NCBI RefSeq assembly: GCF_905404315.1
Contig: NC_066270.1
Span: 11,178,001 to 11,242,000 of the forward strand
Length of the DNA: 64,000 bases
Origin: Leptidea sinapis
Taxonomy: Eukaryota > Arthropoda > Insecta > Lepidoptera > Pieridae
Reading direction: 5' to 3'
In this document: piece after piece, positions 23,669-34,740 of the stretch
Numbering within the stretch: the first letter of the stretch is position 1
Layout of the letters: each line of letters opens with the position of its first letter
Position numbers and translations under genes: made by a program
The notes under the pieces: model-generated
Databases searched by the model: none
Told to the model about the DNA's origin: nothing
Seen by the model: only the letters and a program-made list of their open reading frames with translations

Positions 23669-23968
23669 GCATGTTCCAATTTCTGGTAATTTATAAGTAG
23701 ATTGATTCCGCTGTGTTTGGTGTAATGAACCGTACACACTTGTTTTTTCCCACTGGTAATTTCAGCTATTATATGAATATTAAAATGAAATCAAAGATTA
23801 TGCTAAGCGTACACTCAGCTTAGTTTTACGTTAGGGAAGTCTAAGCAAATGCTAAATATGCTCTATTGATCTTAGTCACTAGCTTACTAGCTAAGCACAT
23901 ACAAACTGAAAAACAAACAGTGTCTGTAAACTACTGCTAATGACTACAGTATAAATAAACAAACAAAA

Positions 23969-24190
23969 ATAATTTTATTTCGTAGGTAAATTGCATTACA
24001 CTTGAAATATATCATTTTTTTCTTACGTCTTTCGTAAGGCAGATTACCTTAGAGAAGAACGAGCAAGAAACTCTAAGGTTGCTCTTTTCAAAAATGAATG
24101 ATATTCCAGATTCTTATTATCAAATAAGTTTTACAAAGCATTTCAATTACATACATATGCAAAGTGATGCAACAAAATACACAAACGTAA
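23969..24190 (-). mobile_element. LINE 3' end, family B-like
   Basis: Contains the AGCAAGAAACTC block and the TTTCAATTACATA / CAAAGTGATGCAACAAA block, in the same order as 32030-32130. Read on the minus strand it is a 3' untranslated end. Diverged. Confidence 0.5.
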
Positions 24191-24224
24191 ATTACTAAAT
24201 GCAATAATAATAATTATTAAGCTA

Positions 24225-24340
24225 ATTAATACCCTGGTATGACACACAAGTTGCTAAGTCTGAGTATAGCAGTAATTTCACTAGCTACGGTACCCTACCG
24301 AACCGAAATATAAATAGTGCTTGCACACTATCGCCTTTTT
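24225..24340 (+). mobile_element. Dispersed repeat K, fragment
   Basis: Shares the GTAATTTCACTAGCTACGG and CCGAAA...TGCTTGCACACTAT stretch with the K copies at 24.9, 45.5, 58.2 and 60.5 kb. Confidence 0.55.
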
Positions 24341-24361
24341 ATCAGATCATATTAGATCGTA

Positions 24362-24545
24362 AACGATCTTCTCTCTCGCCCACAAGCACACAGCCGGTCC
24401 GAGGTTAGAGTCTCCTTAACAGACGCCCTGCGACTCTTATTGCGTAGTCTTTGCGACCACCACGGCCCACGTCTTATGTCGCTGGAAAAGCTTTCAGGGC
24501 TGACAGCGTAAAGAGTTTTAGTTGGGAGGGTCCCGCTTAAAGTTA
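24362..24545 (+). mobile_element. Jockey-type LINE family E, 3' end fragment
   Basis: Matches the complement of 27310-27470, the 3' UTR of the full element below: CCCACAAGCACACAGCCGGT and TGCGTAGTCTTTGCG in the same order. It is a short, diverged 3' fragment in plus orientation. Confidence 0.7.
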
Positions 24546-24704
24546 CTCATAAAACTATCTGCACCATTTTTTACACAGATATCATAGATTTACACAATTA
24601 CCAGTCGCAGTGATTTCCACAGGGGCAACTTTGTTTGCGCCCGCCTAGAGAGTACAAACAATACACAGGATGTCCCAGAATTCGACATTAAGCCGGAATC
24701 GAGT

Positions 24705-24845
24705 AACATGCTAAGTCATAATCATCATGATCATCAGCCGGAAGACGTCCACTGCTGGACAAAGGCCTCCAAAGATTTCCACGACGATCGATTCTGCACT
24801 ACCCTCATCCAACGTATTCCGGCGATCGTGACCAGATCGTCGGTC
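24705..24845 (-). pseudogene. RTE-type LINE, ORF C-terminus
   Basis: CATCAGCCGGAAGACGTCCA and GACAAAGGCCTCC are the reverse strand of the conserved C-terminal codons of lepidopteran RTE elements (compare 33963 and 55105). Only the last about 45 codons remain. Confidence 0.7.
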
Positions 24846-24942
24846 CATCATAAGTATAATTTTATTTTCATTCTTCTAAGTCATACTAGTTACCAGAAAA
24901 ATATACAGAAGATACTAGGTAATAAAACTTTTTTTTATGAAA

Positions 24943-25222
24943 ATAAGGGACGAGACGAGCAGGACGTTCAGCTGATGGTAATTGATACGCCCTGCCCATT
25001 ACAATGCTGTGCTGCTTAGGATTCTTGAAAAATCCTAAATATTCTGAGCGGCACTACAATTGCTCTCGTTACCTTGAGACATAAGTTGTTAAGTCTCATA
25101 TTATGCCCAGTAATTTCATTAGCTACGGCGCCCGTCAGACCGAAACACAATAATGTTTACACATTATTGTTTCACGGCAGAAATAGGCGTTGTTGTGGTA
25201 TGTGCAAGGGAGCCTCCCGTCG
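24943..25222 (+). mobile_element. Dispersed repeat K
   Basis: Begins GGGACGAGACGAGCAGGACG and runs through GATACGCCCTGCCCATTACA to the GCCTCCCG end. Six or more copies of this about 300-bp unit occur in the window in both orientations. No coding capacity. A SINE or other non-autonomous element is likely; the class is not settled. Confidence 0.7.
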
Positions 25223-25227
25223 GTGAA

Positions 25228-25385
25228 GTTCGTTTTTTGACACACTTTTACACAAATTATCTTGCCCCAAAGTAGGTATATATATAGGTATATTTAATAC
25301 AATATACTTACTTAAACATACATCAATACATATAAAATCCATGACTTGAAAACAAACATCCACATTCATCATATAAATGTTAAAA
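25228..25385 (-). mobile_element. SINE family S2, 3' part
   Basis: Reverse of the S2 tail seen at 43330-43475: GACACACTTTTACACAAAT, then CATGACTTGAAAACAAACAT. The tRNA-like head is missing. Confidence 0.55.
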
Positions 25386-25861
25386 TAATAATAAAATAAT
25401 GAAATCGTTAGAAACTTTTAAAAAATTGCTAAAAAAAACACCCATATTAAAGGACTTTTCGTAAACACAGACAAAGTAAATTGTATAGTTTTAATTATTT
25501 TAATTTAGTTTTAGTAAATACAAAAAAAAGATTAGTTAGGTTAATAAAATTCTAATAGTTTGGTTACTAAGTATCATAACCATTTTGGAATCCTTATTAA
25601 TACTTGCCTACTTCACCTAGCACATTTTTTTGTACAAAAATATGAAAACAAATAAAGCCATTCTGTAATCGGGTCACAAACAAAAGAGAAAATATGTTTT
25701 GCTGGGTAAGGGGAAGAGCGGCGAGTGGTTTTAATAAAAATTGTGAATCTACAAAGGACTTTGTGTACGCAGTAAGTACTCGTTTAAATGTTATTTAAAT
25801 GTTCATTAGGTATTTTTAAATTTTTATATTATTATTCAATAAACAATTGAACTTAATTCCA
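25386..25861. other. No recognised feature
   Basis: AT-rich, no supported gene. Confidence 0.35.
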
Positions 25862-26090
25862 GAAAAACGTTCCAAACGACAATCATGTCGAAATTGAGTT
25901 TAGAACACAAAACTGGTCACACGTCACATGGTTCATATTAACGGACTGACAAAAAATTGCAGCCCTACTGTCACTTTTTAAATGACATCATGAGTTAGTA
26001 CTCCAACCCACATGTATGGAATACACTAAATTATTAAACTTTAAACACGAATTCCTTAAGATGTGATGTTTGTGGCTTGGAACGTTTTTC
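25862..26090. mobile_element. 229-bp MITE with 16-bp terminal inverted repeats
   Basis: Left end GAAAAACGTTCCAAAC (25862-25877) and right end GCTTGGAACGTTTTTC (26075-26090) are inverted with one mismatch. The interior is non-coding. The class of the parent transposon is not determined. Confidence 0.75.
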
Positions 26091-26403
26091 AAGAATTATT
26101 TAGTTTAGTTTTTTAGTTTTTTTTTTAATTTTGTTTCAATACAATATATATTCATTTTAATACTTTAAAAAATTGGCAATCATAAAACGGTTATGTAAAA
26201 GCAATTTAATTTACCCTTATTTTTTATTACTAAATATAATAATATCATTCAGAAATAGGTTTTTTGTTTCATTTTAACTCATTAACTGTGATTTCACATT
26301 TCCGATAGACTACATTATTTCTGGGTACATATTTTTTTTTTCTATAATTGCATCGAATTAGAGCAAAACAGTAGATAATGATTATATTCATCTTATATGT
26401 ATA
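26091..26403. other. No recognised feature
   Basis: AT-rich, no supported gene. Confidence 0.35.
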
Positions 26404-26764
26404 TCCCTACTAATATTATAAATGTGAATGTAAGTTTGTTTGTTACGCTTTTACACTCGGTTCAGTAGAACCGATTTTGATTAAATTTGGCAGACAGCGA
26501 TAGACTGGAGCTTGGGAAAGGACATAGGCTACATTTTATCCCGGAAAGTCCATGGTTCCCGCGGGATTTGTGAAAAACTGAAATTCACGTCGATGAACTA
26601 TAACTATACCAATAGTAGGTTTAGTTTGCCATAGCAACCTTCCTCGAAATAAGATTCATATAATATGTTGGGAACTGGAACTGAAATAGGACATGAGATA
26701 ATCTTCAATTCCAAACTTGCTTATAATTTTTATCTACGCGGACGAAGTCACAGGCATCAGCTAA
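26404..26764 (+). mobile_element. Non-autonomous Helitron (361 bp)
   Basis: Starts TCCCTACTAATATTATAAAT after an A (26403) and ends CGGACGAAGTCACAGGCATC followed by AGCTAA, the classic lepidopteran Helitron ends. The terminal CTAG has become CTAA and an A, not the usual T, follows. No coding sequence. Confidence 0.85.
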
Positions 26765-27165
26765 ATAAAATACTTTAAAAAAAATTTTATATCAAAGTTG
26801 CAGTCATGTTGTTCGAAATCATTTTCATTTTAATAAAAGTACATACTTATACTTCATTCTGAAAATAAAATGTAATAAAAACAAGGCTTCAAAATTCGTC
26901 TCTCACATTCGAAACACGCTTAACATATCATCAACTATTCCGTTTGTTTCAAAAGAAAATTCAATTAAGCACTCCCTCGTATCGCCTATGAAAACACGTG
27001 ACATGGATTATGGCCGATATGTTTTCTCAGTAATATGCAGATTTTATTATCTGTTATGCATATGATTATTAAACTTTAATTAATGTATGTATAATATTAT
27101 CTTTAACTCGACACTTAACGACGTAGTTACGATTACAACGGTTTATATGACTTCTTCGGGCAAAA
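26765..27165. other. Unassigned, with one dispersed repeat
   Basis: 26930-27075 resembles 10868-10990 (AACTATTCCGTTTGTTTC). No gene. Confidence 0.4.
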
Positions 27166-27239
27166 CCCCAGTATCAGCTCGATCCATTTCGACCATTCGA
27201 TCCATCGACCGCGTGCAACGTAGAGCAGCTCTAGTTGTC
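27166..27239 (+). mobile_element. LINE family A, left half split by an insertion
   Basis: CGACCGCGTGCAACGTAGAG is coding sequence of family A ORF2 (compare 35985-36010). It stops at 27239 at the Jockey-type insertion and resumes at 31096. The split copy is 5'-truncated. Confidence 0.85.
27228..27239. repeat. Target-site duplication of family E element, left
   Basis: GCTCTAGTTGTC, identical to 31096-31107 on the other side of the insertion. 12 bp is a normal length for target-primed LINE insertion. Confidence 0.9.
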
Positions 27240-27800
27240 TTTTTTTTTTTTTTTTTTTTTGAGAGGAGGAAATACTGTTACGGACTCGAGTGTCCGCGTA
27301 AGCGGACACCCCATACCGACTAAAACCTCCTCTGTGCTGTTAGCAGCCCTGGCTTTCACAGCGAAGTAGGACGTGGGCCGTGGAGGCCGCAAAGACTACG
27401 CAACAACAGTCGCGGGGCGTCTCCTAAGGAGACTCGAACCTCAGACCGGCTGTGTGCTTGTGGGAAGGAGAGAGACTGAAAATGAAGATGAAATGAAGAT
27501 GAAAGATGAAAAGGTGATAAGAGCACACTCGCCGGCGAGTGTGGTGATGTTTTGTGTAATGTATGTAAGTGTGTATGTATGTGTTTATGATTGCATGTAT
27601 GTGTGTTTGTATGTATGTACGTAGTGTAAATGTTTGTGTGCATGTATGTTTGTGTTTGTGTCTGTTTGTGGAGTGTGTTTGTGATTGTGTAAGTGGTGTA
27701 TGTCAGTCCGTCAGTCAGTCCGTGTGTGAGTGAGTGTGGTGAAGCGATTACAGGACGAGGACTAACGTCTCGTCGGGTATCAAAACAATGTGTGGTGTAT

Positions 27801-30692
27801 CTAGGGTGCGGGCCGCTGGCCATCGTCAGAGTGACGAGTGCCAGTGGTTTGCGGTGGTTGACCGCGCCTACGCCTGCGAAGGCGGTGTGTGCGTGTCTGT
27901 GTCGGTGTTTGTGTGGGTGTCGCGTTCGCGATGGTGATGTCGTCATCCGGGTCTACCGTTACGTGTCTGGGACGTCTTATTGGGTTGAGACTATGGTGAA
28001 GGGGGGTGTACCCGCATGCCTTCCTAACCAAGATGTTGGGATGGTTAGGCGCCTTGTCAAAGAAGCGTCGCGAGATCTCTTTAAAGTGTTGAGCTATTGT
28101 CGGAAGCTCTAGGTCGCGGTGAAGGTCAACGTTTCGGATGAACCACGGGGCTCCGGTTGCCATGCGCGTGAATTTATTTTGAACTACTTGCAAACGACGT
28201 AAGTAGCTCGGTCGGGTGTGCGTGAAAACGACGCTTGCGTATGACAGTATGGGCCGTACGATGGTTTTGTACAGCGTCACTTTGTGTTTGAGCGGAAGTT
28301 TGCTTCGCCCACACACAAGTGGATAAAGGCGACTGAGGACAAATCGGGCTCTATTGCATACCGTATCAATATGTTTCTTGAAGTTCATATTGCTGTTGAA
28401 CGTGACTCCTAAGTATTTGTAATCCTTCACCCACGGTATGGGTGTTTCATACAGTTTAATAACGTCAGTCGGTTGTTTTTTAGCGCGGATGCTATTCGCG
28501 TTACCGAAGAGTACCGCTGCACTCTTGGTGGGGTTCACTTCAATCCGCCATTTTCTGAACCAGTTGCCTATTTCATCGACGGCGGCTTGAAGCACTTTAA
28601 TGTTCTTGCTCAAGGTTGAGCGGTTGGAGCCGAAGTAGAGTGCCGTGTCGTCAGCGTACTGAGCGAGCTGGACACTCGGAAACTTGGGAATGTCGCTCGT
28701 GAAGAGCGAGAAAAGAGTGGGAGAGAGGACCGAACCCTGTGGCATGCCAGACCTGATGGGTCTGGGTGAGGATAGGGTGCCCTCTACTCGATATCGGAAG
28801 GAGCGATCGGTAAGGTAGGCTCGAATGATGCGCACGAGCCTGTCTGGCACTCCCAGTTGATACAGCTTGAATACTAAGCCGTTGTGCCATACCTTGTCGA
28901 AGGCCTTCGCGACATCGAAAAACACGGCTGCCGTGGTAGCGTGAAATTGACGCCGTATGAGAATGTACTCGGTGAGTCGGTGAGCCTGCTGGGGACACGA
29001 GTGAGCGGTTCTGAATCCGAACTGTATGTCGGGTATCAGGTTAAGCTCCGCGATGTAATGATTAAGACGCGCGAGAATTAATCTTTCGTAAAGTTTCCCG
29101 ATCGAGTTAATTAAGCTAATAGGCCTATAGCTACTCGGATTAGCTTTAGGTTTATTGGGTTTTGGGATACCGATAACAATGGAATCCTTCCATTGTTCGG
29201 GGAACGCGCTATTAGACAATAGAATATTAAAAATGGTAACCAATAAAGTAATAAGAGTCGAGGGTAGGATTTTAAGAACCCTATTGTTTATAGTGTCGGG
29301 CCCCGGGGCCTTCTTGGAGTGAAGCTCCTTAATGATTAGTTTCACCTCTTCGTAAGAGGTGGGTTTTATTACGTCGCCTGAAGGGCTCAGAGCGGAGCGA
29401 CGTTCAACTTCACGATCAACTTCGTCAACGTGTGTCGGGTCGGCTGCTGCATTTGGAGAGCACTGACTCTCGAGACTATCGGCGAGGCATTTAGCCTTCT
29501 CATCGTCATCGAGCGCCGGCTGCAGTCCCGGTCTGTCCAAAGGAGGCATGACAGTGGGCGGCTCCTGTTTGAACGCGCGAGGCAGCTTCCAGAAAGCCAC
29601 ATGTGATGGCTTAAGGTTGCCGAGCAAGCGGTCCCAACGTTCGCCGCGGAGTTCCGCGATACGTTCCCGTACCACCCGCTGTAGGTAGCGGAGGTGGCGC
29701 CTATTCTCGACCGACGGATACCTGTCGTAAAGTCTAGTGGCTCTGTGCTTCTGTGTGAGTAAGTTCCTGACCTCTGGAGGCAGGTTTAGGCGATGCGGTT
29801 GCATCGTCGGAACCTGCCTGGAGCAGGCCTTGATCCTACTCTGTATATGTGACGTCACATGAGAGATAGCACTGTGAGCCGTGTCGACCGAGTCGATGAC
29901 GTCCGGTATACGGTCAAGGTCGTCGGACTTGATAGACTCGAGATCCTTTTCCAGCCGTTGCCAGTCGATCACTGTTTTCGTCGGTGGTTGAAAGTTAGCC
30001 GGTGGGCCTAGATTTAGGACGACGGGCCGGTGGTCTGACTCTAATTCGTGAAAAACCTCGATTGAATTTACATTGAGCGTTACGTTTTTAAGTAACGCAA
30101 CGTCTAGAATGTCGGGTCGGTGTGCGACGTTATCCGGATAACGTGTTGGTTCGTCGGGTGCTATTACTGAAAAGTTCCGCGTGTCTGTGAGAGAGTCTAA
30201 TAAAATTCCGTTTCTATTTGTGGCTCTACTGTTCCAGCTGGAGTGTTTGGCGTTAAGATCGCCGCCCACTATGACTGCGGCCCCGTGGCCGAGTAATGCT
30301 TCTATATCTGTGTCTAATATTTGTTTGTTCGGCGGTAGATAAGCTGAAATAACAGTGATCGGCTGGTGATTCGCCATACTGACCCGGATGGCAGAGGCCT
30401 CGATGTTAGTGAGGACCGGAGGATCTATAGGTATACAGTGTAGAGACCTTTTAAAATAAATGAGGGTGCCGCCCATACGGGTGGTGCGATCATTCCTAAC
30501 TAAGTTATAATTAGCGATGCGCGGATCGCGTATACGTGGTTTTTAAAATGTCTCTTGCACTAAGAATAGGTCTAATTGATGTTCGTGAGCGAACTCCTTC
30601 ACCAAGTCTAGTTGAGGCTTAAGGCCTTGGGCGTTAAAATACGCTATACGGAGCGTATGTGGTTTAACCCGTCCGCTTACGTAATTAGGCAT
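27801..30692 (-). pseudogene. Jockey-type ORF2 (endonuclease-RT) with one stop codon
   Basis: Starts at the ATG 30690-30692, overlapping the ORF1 stop by 8 bases, and spans 963 codons, close to the usual Jockey ORF2 size. An in-frame TAA at 30543-30545 (after VQETF, about residue 49) breaks the endonuclease; the frame is otherwise open to the TAG at 27801. Endonuclease motifs: GGDLNAKHSSW (143-153) and SDHRP (219-223). RT: KKAPGPD, SSYRPISLINSIGKLYERL, FFDVAKAFDKVW (591-602), SGMPQGSVLSP (648-658) and the catalytic YADD (679-682). The C-terminal part (HKVTLYKTIVRPILSYASVVF) is the normal thumb region. One base change would explain the stop, so the copy is young. Confidence 0.92.
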
Positions 30693-31095
30693 CGCGAATG
30701 TTGTTTTTATACTTTAGCCCTATATCGGTGAGGGCACGGAATATTTTGCCGTTGTCTGCCATAACTTGCAGGAGCGACGGCGGGTCTTCACGGACAGCAT
30801 CGAGCCTGCTGGCCAGGGCTGTTATTTCGTCAATGTCGAACATCTCTGACAGTTCGAACATGAACGCAAAGGTGCTGCCGCCTTTGCTACCTGTTGCCAC
30901 GGACGCGGGCGCCGGTGGCCTCGGTCGCGGGACCGACGCCGCCGGGCGGGACGCTAGCGGAGGCCGGAGGGGCGCGGGGGCCGCGAGAGTGGCCTCTGTG
31001 GCAGCGTTGGCAGCCGGAGGAGACCTCGCCCAGGCGTTTACCTTCGGAGGCGGCGCAGGTTTGAAGGTTGGAGTGAACTCCACCTTCTCTGCTCT
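30685..31095 (-). pseudogene. Jockey-type ORF1, C-terminal part
   Basis: Open from the 5' truncation at 31095 to the TAA at 30685, without a native start codon. It is very Pro/Ala-rich at first (APPPKVNAWARSPPAANAA), then ends in a compact segment (ELSEMFDIDEITALASRLD, ALTDIGLKYKNNIRDA). In complete Jockey elements ORF1 carries zinc knuckles and binds element RNA; those knuckles would lie upstream of the truncation and are not present. The stop overlaps the ORF2 start as ATGCCTAA. Confidence 0.8.
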
Positions 31096-31555
31096 GCTCT
31101 AGTTGTCGTGGACCCATTGCTCTGTGAACGGCTGTGCACTTGGCGTTGCGTAGAGACGTCGCTTCATTGTGTGTCTGCTACCGCATTTATCACGGGGAGT
31201 GTTCCGAAGAGCTGTTTAACCTGATTCCTGCCGCCGAATTCCACGTTCGCACGACACGCCACAAGTTAGGATATCATCCTCACCATCTGGATGTGTGGCG
31301 GTCCTCCACAGTGCGGTTTTCAAGGAGCTTTCTTCCACGTACTACAAAGCTGTAGTACGGAAGCCCTTGTGCGGTGTTTCCGGGACGATACGACATGGGT
31401 ACCTTCAAAAATAACGCGTACACCTTCCTTAAAGGCCGGCAACGCTCTTGTGATTCCTCTGGTGTTGCAAGAGATTGTGGGCGGCGGTGATCACTTAACA
31501 ACAGGTGACCCGTACGCTCGTTTGTCCTCCATATGGAATACCATAAAAAAATCAT
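31096..31555 (+). mobile_element. LINE family A, right half of the split copy
   Basis: Resumes the coding sequence interrupted at 27239. It continues through CACTTGGCGTTGCGTAGAGA and TTTATCACGGGGAGTGTTCC to the 3' end GTGATCACTTAACAACAGGT and a tail at about 31545-31555. Frames are broken (RLCTWRCVETSLHCVS shows the wrong phase). Confidence 0.85.
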
Positions 31556-31896
31556 TCTAAAAGTAGAAAATTGTGCTTGGATTTTTTATTTTGATACATT
31601 TTACGCAATAAAGAAAGTTATTTAAAAAAAACTACGCTTAAAAATACCGATATCAAAAACTAAAATGTATAAAATAACTTAATAAAGATTTACTTTGATA
31701 ATTAGTTTTTGAAGATGGTTTATTTAAAAGTATTTTTTTTTTACTTTTTAGTGTCTGTAATAGGTTGTTCTGGAAACTGCAGTAGGTTTTTTCTCGATTA
31801 CTTCATGTAAACTTTAATATTTGGTTGCTTTGTCACATATTAAATACTCATTTTTAAGTAGCTATGGGTACGCCTACGAAAGGTGCCGCGTGCCTT
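31556..31896. other. No recognised feature
   Basis: AT-rich, no supported gene. Confidence 0.35.
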
Positions 31897-32160
31897 ATAT
31901 TCAAATTCAAAAACACTTTATTCATGTATGTCACAGAAATGACGCTTATGAATGTCAAAAAAAATATATAAAAATATTGTTTCTTATTGAATTTACCGCT
32001 GCTTCGTAAAGGGTTGAGCTAATGGGAAGAAGTAGCAAGAAACTCATTGCCACTCTTTTAAGTCAAGATTTACATTGTAGTTGTTTTACAAATCATTTCA
32101 ATTACAATATATGCAAAGTGACGCAACAAAGATACTCAAAAGTCAAAAACTGAAAGGCTT
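31897..32160 (-). mobile_element. LINE family B-like, 3' end
   Basis: Begins on + with ATTCAAATTCAAAAACACTT, the complement of a family-B-type tail. It continues with the GGGAAGAAGTAGCAAGAAAC and TATGCAAAGTGACGCAACAA blocks shared with 24.1 kb. 3' UTR only. Confidence 0.65.
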
Positions 32161-32560
32161 ACATGAGTAAGTCAAAAAAAGAAAAAAAAGTAAATTAATA
32201 CTTATAAACACAAGAGTTATTGAGTATAGTAGATGCATCAATCCACACATACCGTAAATAAATAGAGGCATTATGTGAGCATTTCATAAAATAAAATATA
32301 TAATAACTTTAACTTTAAAGGAAATAATAATAATAAAAAAACACATCAAGCAGACCTCCCGGTAACAAGATCATACAGCCTACAATATAGAACCCCTTTT
32401 TCACGTTCTTGTGAGACACTGAAATATCGTGAATAACGTTTGTTAGCTATAAATGACAGATAAGCCTAAGACCCACTTATCGGGACACGGGCTAATAATA
32501 ATATTTACCTAATAATTAACCTAAATGAAAGCTCCTTTAAAAGCTGTGCACAAAAAAATT
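32161..32560. other. No recognised feature
   Basis: AT-rich, no supported gene. Confidence 0.35.
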
Positions 32561-32564
32561 ACAT

Positions 32565-32815
32565 AATCCACGTATCCAAATTATTTGAGTTTTCTTTAGT
32601 GTTCATTCCGCCAATATTTCTCTTTAAACAATTCGACAAATGTTTCGCCTCTACACGAGGCATCCTCAGGGCTTGTTGTCTCGCTAAATTTGAGTCTCGT
32701 GCCAGACAACACGTCCTGAGTATGCCTCGTCGAAGAAAACTCAAATAATTTGGATAATTATGGATTTCCACAAAGTAACGCCTACTCCAATAAATTTTCA
32801 TAATCCACGTAACAA
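32565..32815. mobile_element. Fold-back repeat, possibly Penelope-related
   Basis: CCAAATTATTTGAGTTTTCT at 32577 is repeated inverted at about 32735 (AGAAAACTCAAATAATTTGG). Inside lie GAGGCATCCTCAGG and its near-inverted partner TCCTGAGTATGCCTC, and TTGTCTCGC / GCCAGACAA. The outer motif ATAATCCACGTA also recurs at 32801 (direct). Such arrangements occur at ends of Penelope-like elements, but no coding part is adjacent; the class is an inference. Confidence 0.5.
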
Positions 32816-33221
32816 TGATTGTTAACTTACTGTTAAGTTACTGGACCGAACTAAGTGAAATATTTATGTCCTATAAATGGCAAAAATTCCGCATTAAACT
32901 AAAGAAGAATGACTGACACATACATAAAAAAATACCAGAAGTCACGGACAAATAGTTACAGACCCATTTTTTAACGGGAATGGTAATCAATCTTCTTGTT
33001 AATGTAACATCCTAGCTAAACAGAAAGCCATAAAACATAACATCCACCCGAATCATTTGGGTTAGGTTAGAACTGTGATAAGAATATATTTTATTTATTA
33101 CATTAAATCGGATGTTTTGTTATTCAATTTATTGAAATTCTGTTATTTTTAGAAGAGTTATTAAAATAAATTATTATTGAAAGTTTGCAATTATAATTAT
33201 AGGAATTTTTAACCTATCGAA
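32816..33221. other. No recognised feature
   Basis: AT-rich, no supported gene. Confidence 0.35.
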
Positions 33222-33325
33222 ATCGGTCTCCACAGTGCTGTTTTCAACGAGCTTTCCTCCACGTAATACAAAGCTGTGGAATGAGCTTCCGACATAGGTA
33301 CCTTCAAAAAAAGCGCGTACAGTAA
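33222..33325 (+). mobile_element. LINE family A, short fragment
   Basis: TCCACAGTGCTGTTTTCAAC, CGTAATACAAAGCTGTGGAA and GGTACCTTCAAAAAAAGCGC are in the order seen at 57847-57965. About 40 bp between GAGCTTCC and GACAT is missing. Confidence 0.7.
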
Positions 33326-33334
33326 AGAAATCGG

Positions 33335-33605
33335 ATTCAGCCACGGTAGGCTTGTAACCTTAAACATAGTTGTAGGAAGATTGTAGGTAAGATGTGCTTG
33401 TGTCGCACGCGCAACGTGACAAGGCGATAGGCGAGAGCGGGGCCGCGGCGGGAGGACACCGATTCCAGAAATATCAATAATTGTAACTAGATTTAGATTA
33501 ATTAATAAGATTGTATAAAAATACGCAATTATTTTTTACTTTTTAGTGCATATTATTTCTATTGTTTTGGAATAGTGTTTATGAAGTCGGTTGTTTTTCT
33601 TCCTT
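33335..33605 (+). mobile_element. Dispersed repeat N
   Basis: Related by inversion to 54285-54560. Shared blocks are GCGAGAGCGGGGC..GCGG, GACACCGATTCCA, TAGATTTAGATTAATTAAT and GTTTTGGAATAGTGTTT followed by GTCGGTTGTTTTTCTT. Non-coding; class unknown. Confidence 0.6.
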
Positions 33606-33962
33606 TTACGTCTCTCCTAATTTTTCTTGTGAAAAATAAATTTTTATACAGATCGCCGGTGGTTATAGTATATCACTAGTAACGTTCGTGAATCAAATAT
33701 GGACTCTTTCTCTTGCTCGGGATTCAAACTCAGCACTCGCAACATAAAACCAACTTTTCTCTCTTGTTTACTTTTTATTACTTAGATAAATTATACATCT
33801 AGATAGAGTCTCTTACTGCTGGAAAACTGATGAAAACATGCCAGGTTTATATCTTTAGTGTGCGTGACAAGCTAGGTCTTAGCCTGAGATTTATAAAGCG
33901 AACTTACTAACGTTAAACTTTGCTGAGTGATAAAATGCAAATTTAAGTGTTGTAATCGCCTA
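33606..33962. other. No recognised feature
   Basis: No supported gene. Confidence 0.35.
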
Positions 33963-34135
33963 TCATAGCCTCATCAACATCATCAGCCGGAAGACGTCCA
34001 CTGCTGGAAAAAGGCCTCCCCCAAAGATGTCCATGATGATCGGTCCTGCGCTGCCCTCATCCAACGGTTTCCGGTGATCTTGACCAGATCGTCGGTCCAT
34101 CTTGTGGGAGGCCTACCAACACTGCGTCTTCCGGT
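33963..34135 (-). pseudogene. RTE-type LINE, ORF C-terminus
   Basis: Minus-strand residues RRSVGRPPTRWTDDLVKI, RWMRAAQDRSSWTSLGEAF and FQQWTSSG then a stop: the diagnostic C-terminus of lepidopteran RTE elements. Only about 55 codons remain; the RT core is absent. Same region as 55105-55290 and, in plus orientation, 63700-63952. Confidence 0.85.
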
Positions 34136-34740
34136 AATTAATAATAAAGTAATCCGGTAATGTCTTAGCTTTAGATAAATATAATTTCAGCATCAAATGA
34201 CTATAAAAACAAATAAAACATTATGCTAAACTTACACTCAGCTTAGACTAAGTACGCTCTAAAGATCGCAGCCTTATACTCTCGATATGTATATCACTTT
34301 GTGTTAGTGTGCGTGCATTTCTCAAAATAGAGGTTAACTGTCAACCTCAATTTTTTTTCTACGTTATCACAACTGTCACAGTCTATATCTATACTTATAA
34401 ATGATCTAAGAACCTCCCTTACATAAATTTTGATTTATTTCGCTACAAAACGGCAAATTTATATTTTACCCTTAATATAAACTATAGCAGAAAATGTGAG
34501 ATAGTACACGAAATAAAGTATTACTTATGTTATAACATTTAATGTAATATGTATTAGGAAAGGCTAAAAGGACAAGATTGACTTAGATTGATATCTCGAG
34601 CCCAACCCTCGTCAACGAGGTACTAGCATGGAACATTTTCGGATCTCATGTTGAAGTATAAATAAAAATTTGTGAATTAAATATCAGACTTTTATCTTTT
34701 TATAAACTTGTTTGTTATTTCTTCTTAAAAATAATGACAG
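34136..34740. other. No recognised feature
   Basis: 34205-34260 resembles 23775-23830 (ATTATGCTAA...TACACTCAGCTTAG), a dispersed repeat of unknown class. No gene. Confidence 0.4.

Larger units (their letters stand above)
16871..23700. repeat. Rearranged duplication block joined by decamer arrays
   Basis: Segments recur as follows. A: 16871-17335 and 19921-20290 (direct; the second copy lacks about 80 bp). Post-array stretch: 17591-17730, 20465-20610 and 22454-22600 (direct). C: 17591-18590 and 22454-23470 (direct). B: 19147-19762 and 20611-21216 (inverted). The joins lie in CA- or TG-rich arrays at 17336, 18591, 20291, 21217 and 23471. The first about 35 bp of B also follow the last array (23665-23697). 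The pattern needs several duplication and inversion steps or an assembly error. Confidence 0.85.
27240..31095 (-). mobile_element. Jockey-type LINE family E, 5'-truncated, inserted in family A
   Basis: About 3.86 kb on the minus strand. The poly(A) tail reads as T at 27240-27260. Next come a 3' UTR with a TG-rich tract (27540-27720), ORF2 (27801-30692), and the 3' part of ORF1 up to the truncation at 31095. A perfect 12-bp target-site duplication flanks it (27228-27239 and 31096-31107). The order of events is clear: family A first, then family E. Confidence 0.95.

Noticed and set aside
27356..27946. 196-codon minus-strand ORF rich in Thr and His
   Set aside because: It lies across the end of the Jockey-type ORF2 and its TG-rich 3' UTR in another frame; no protein character.
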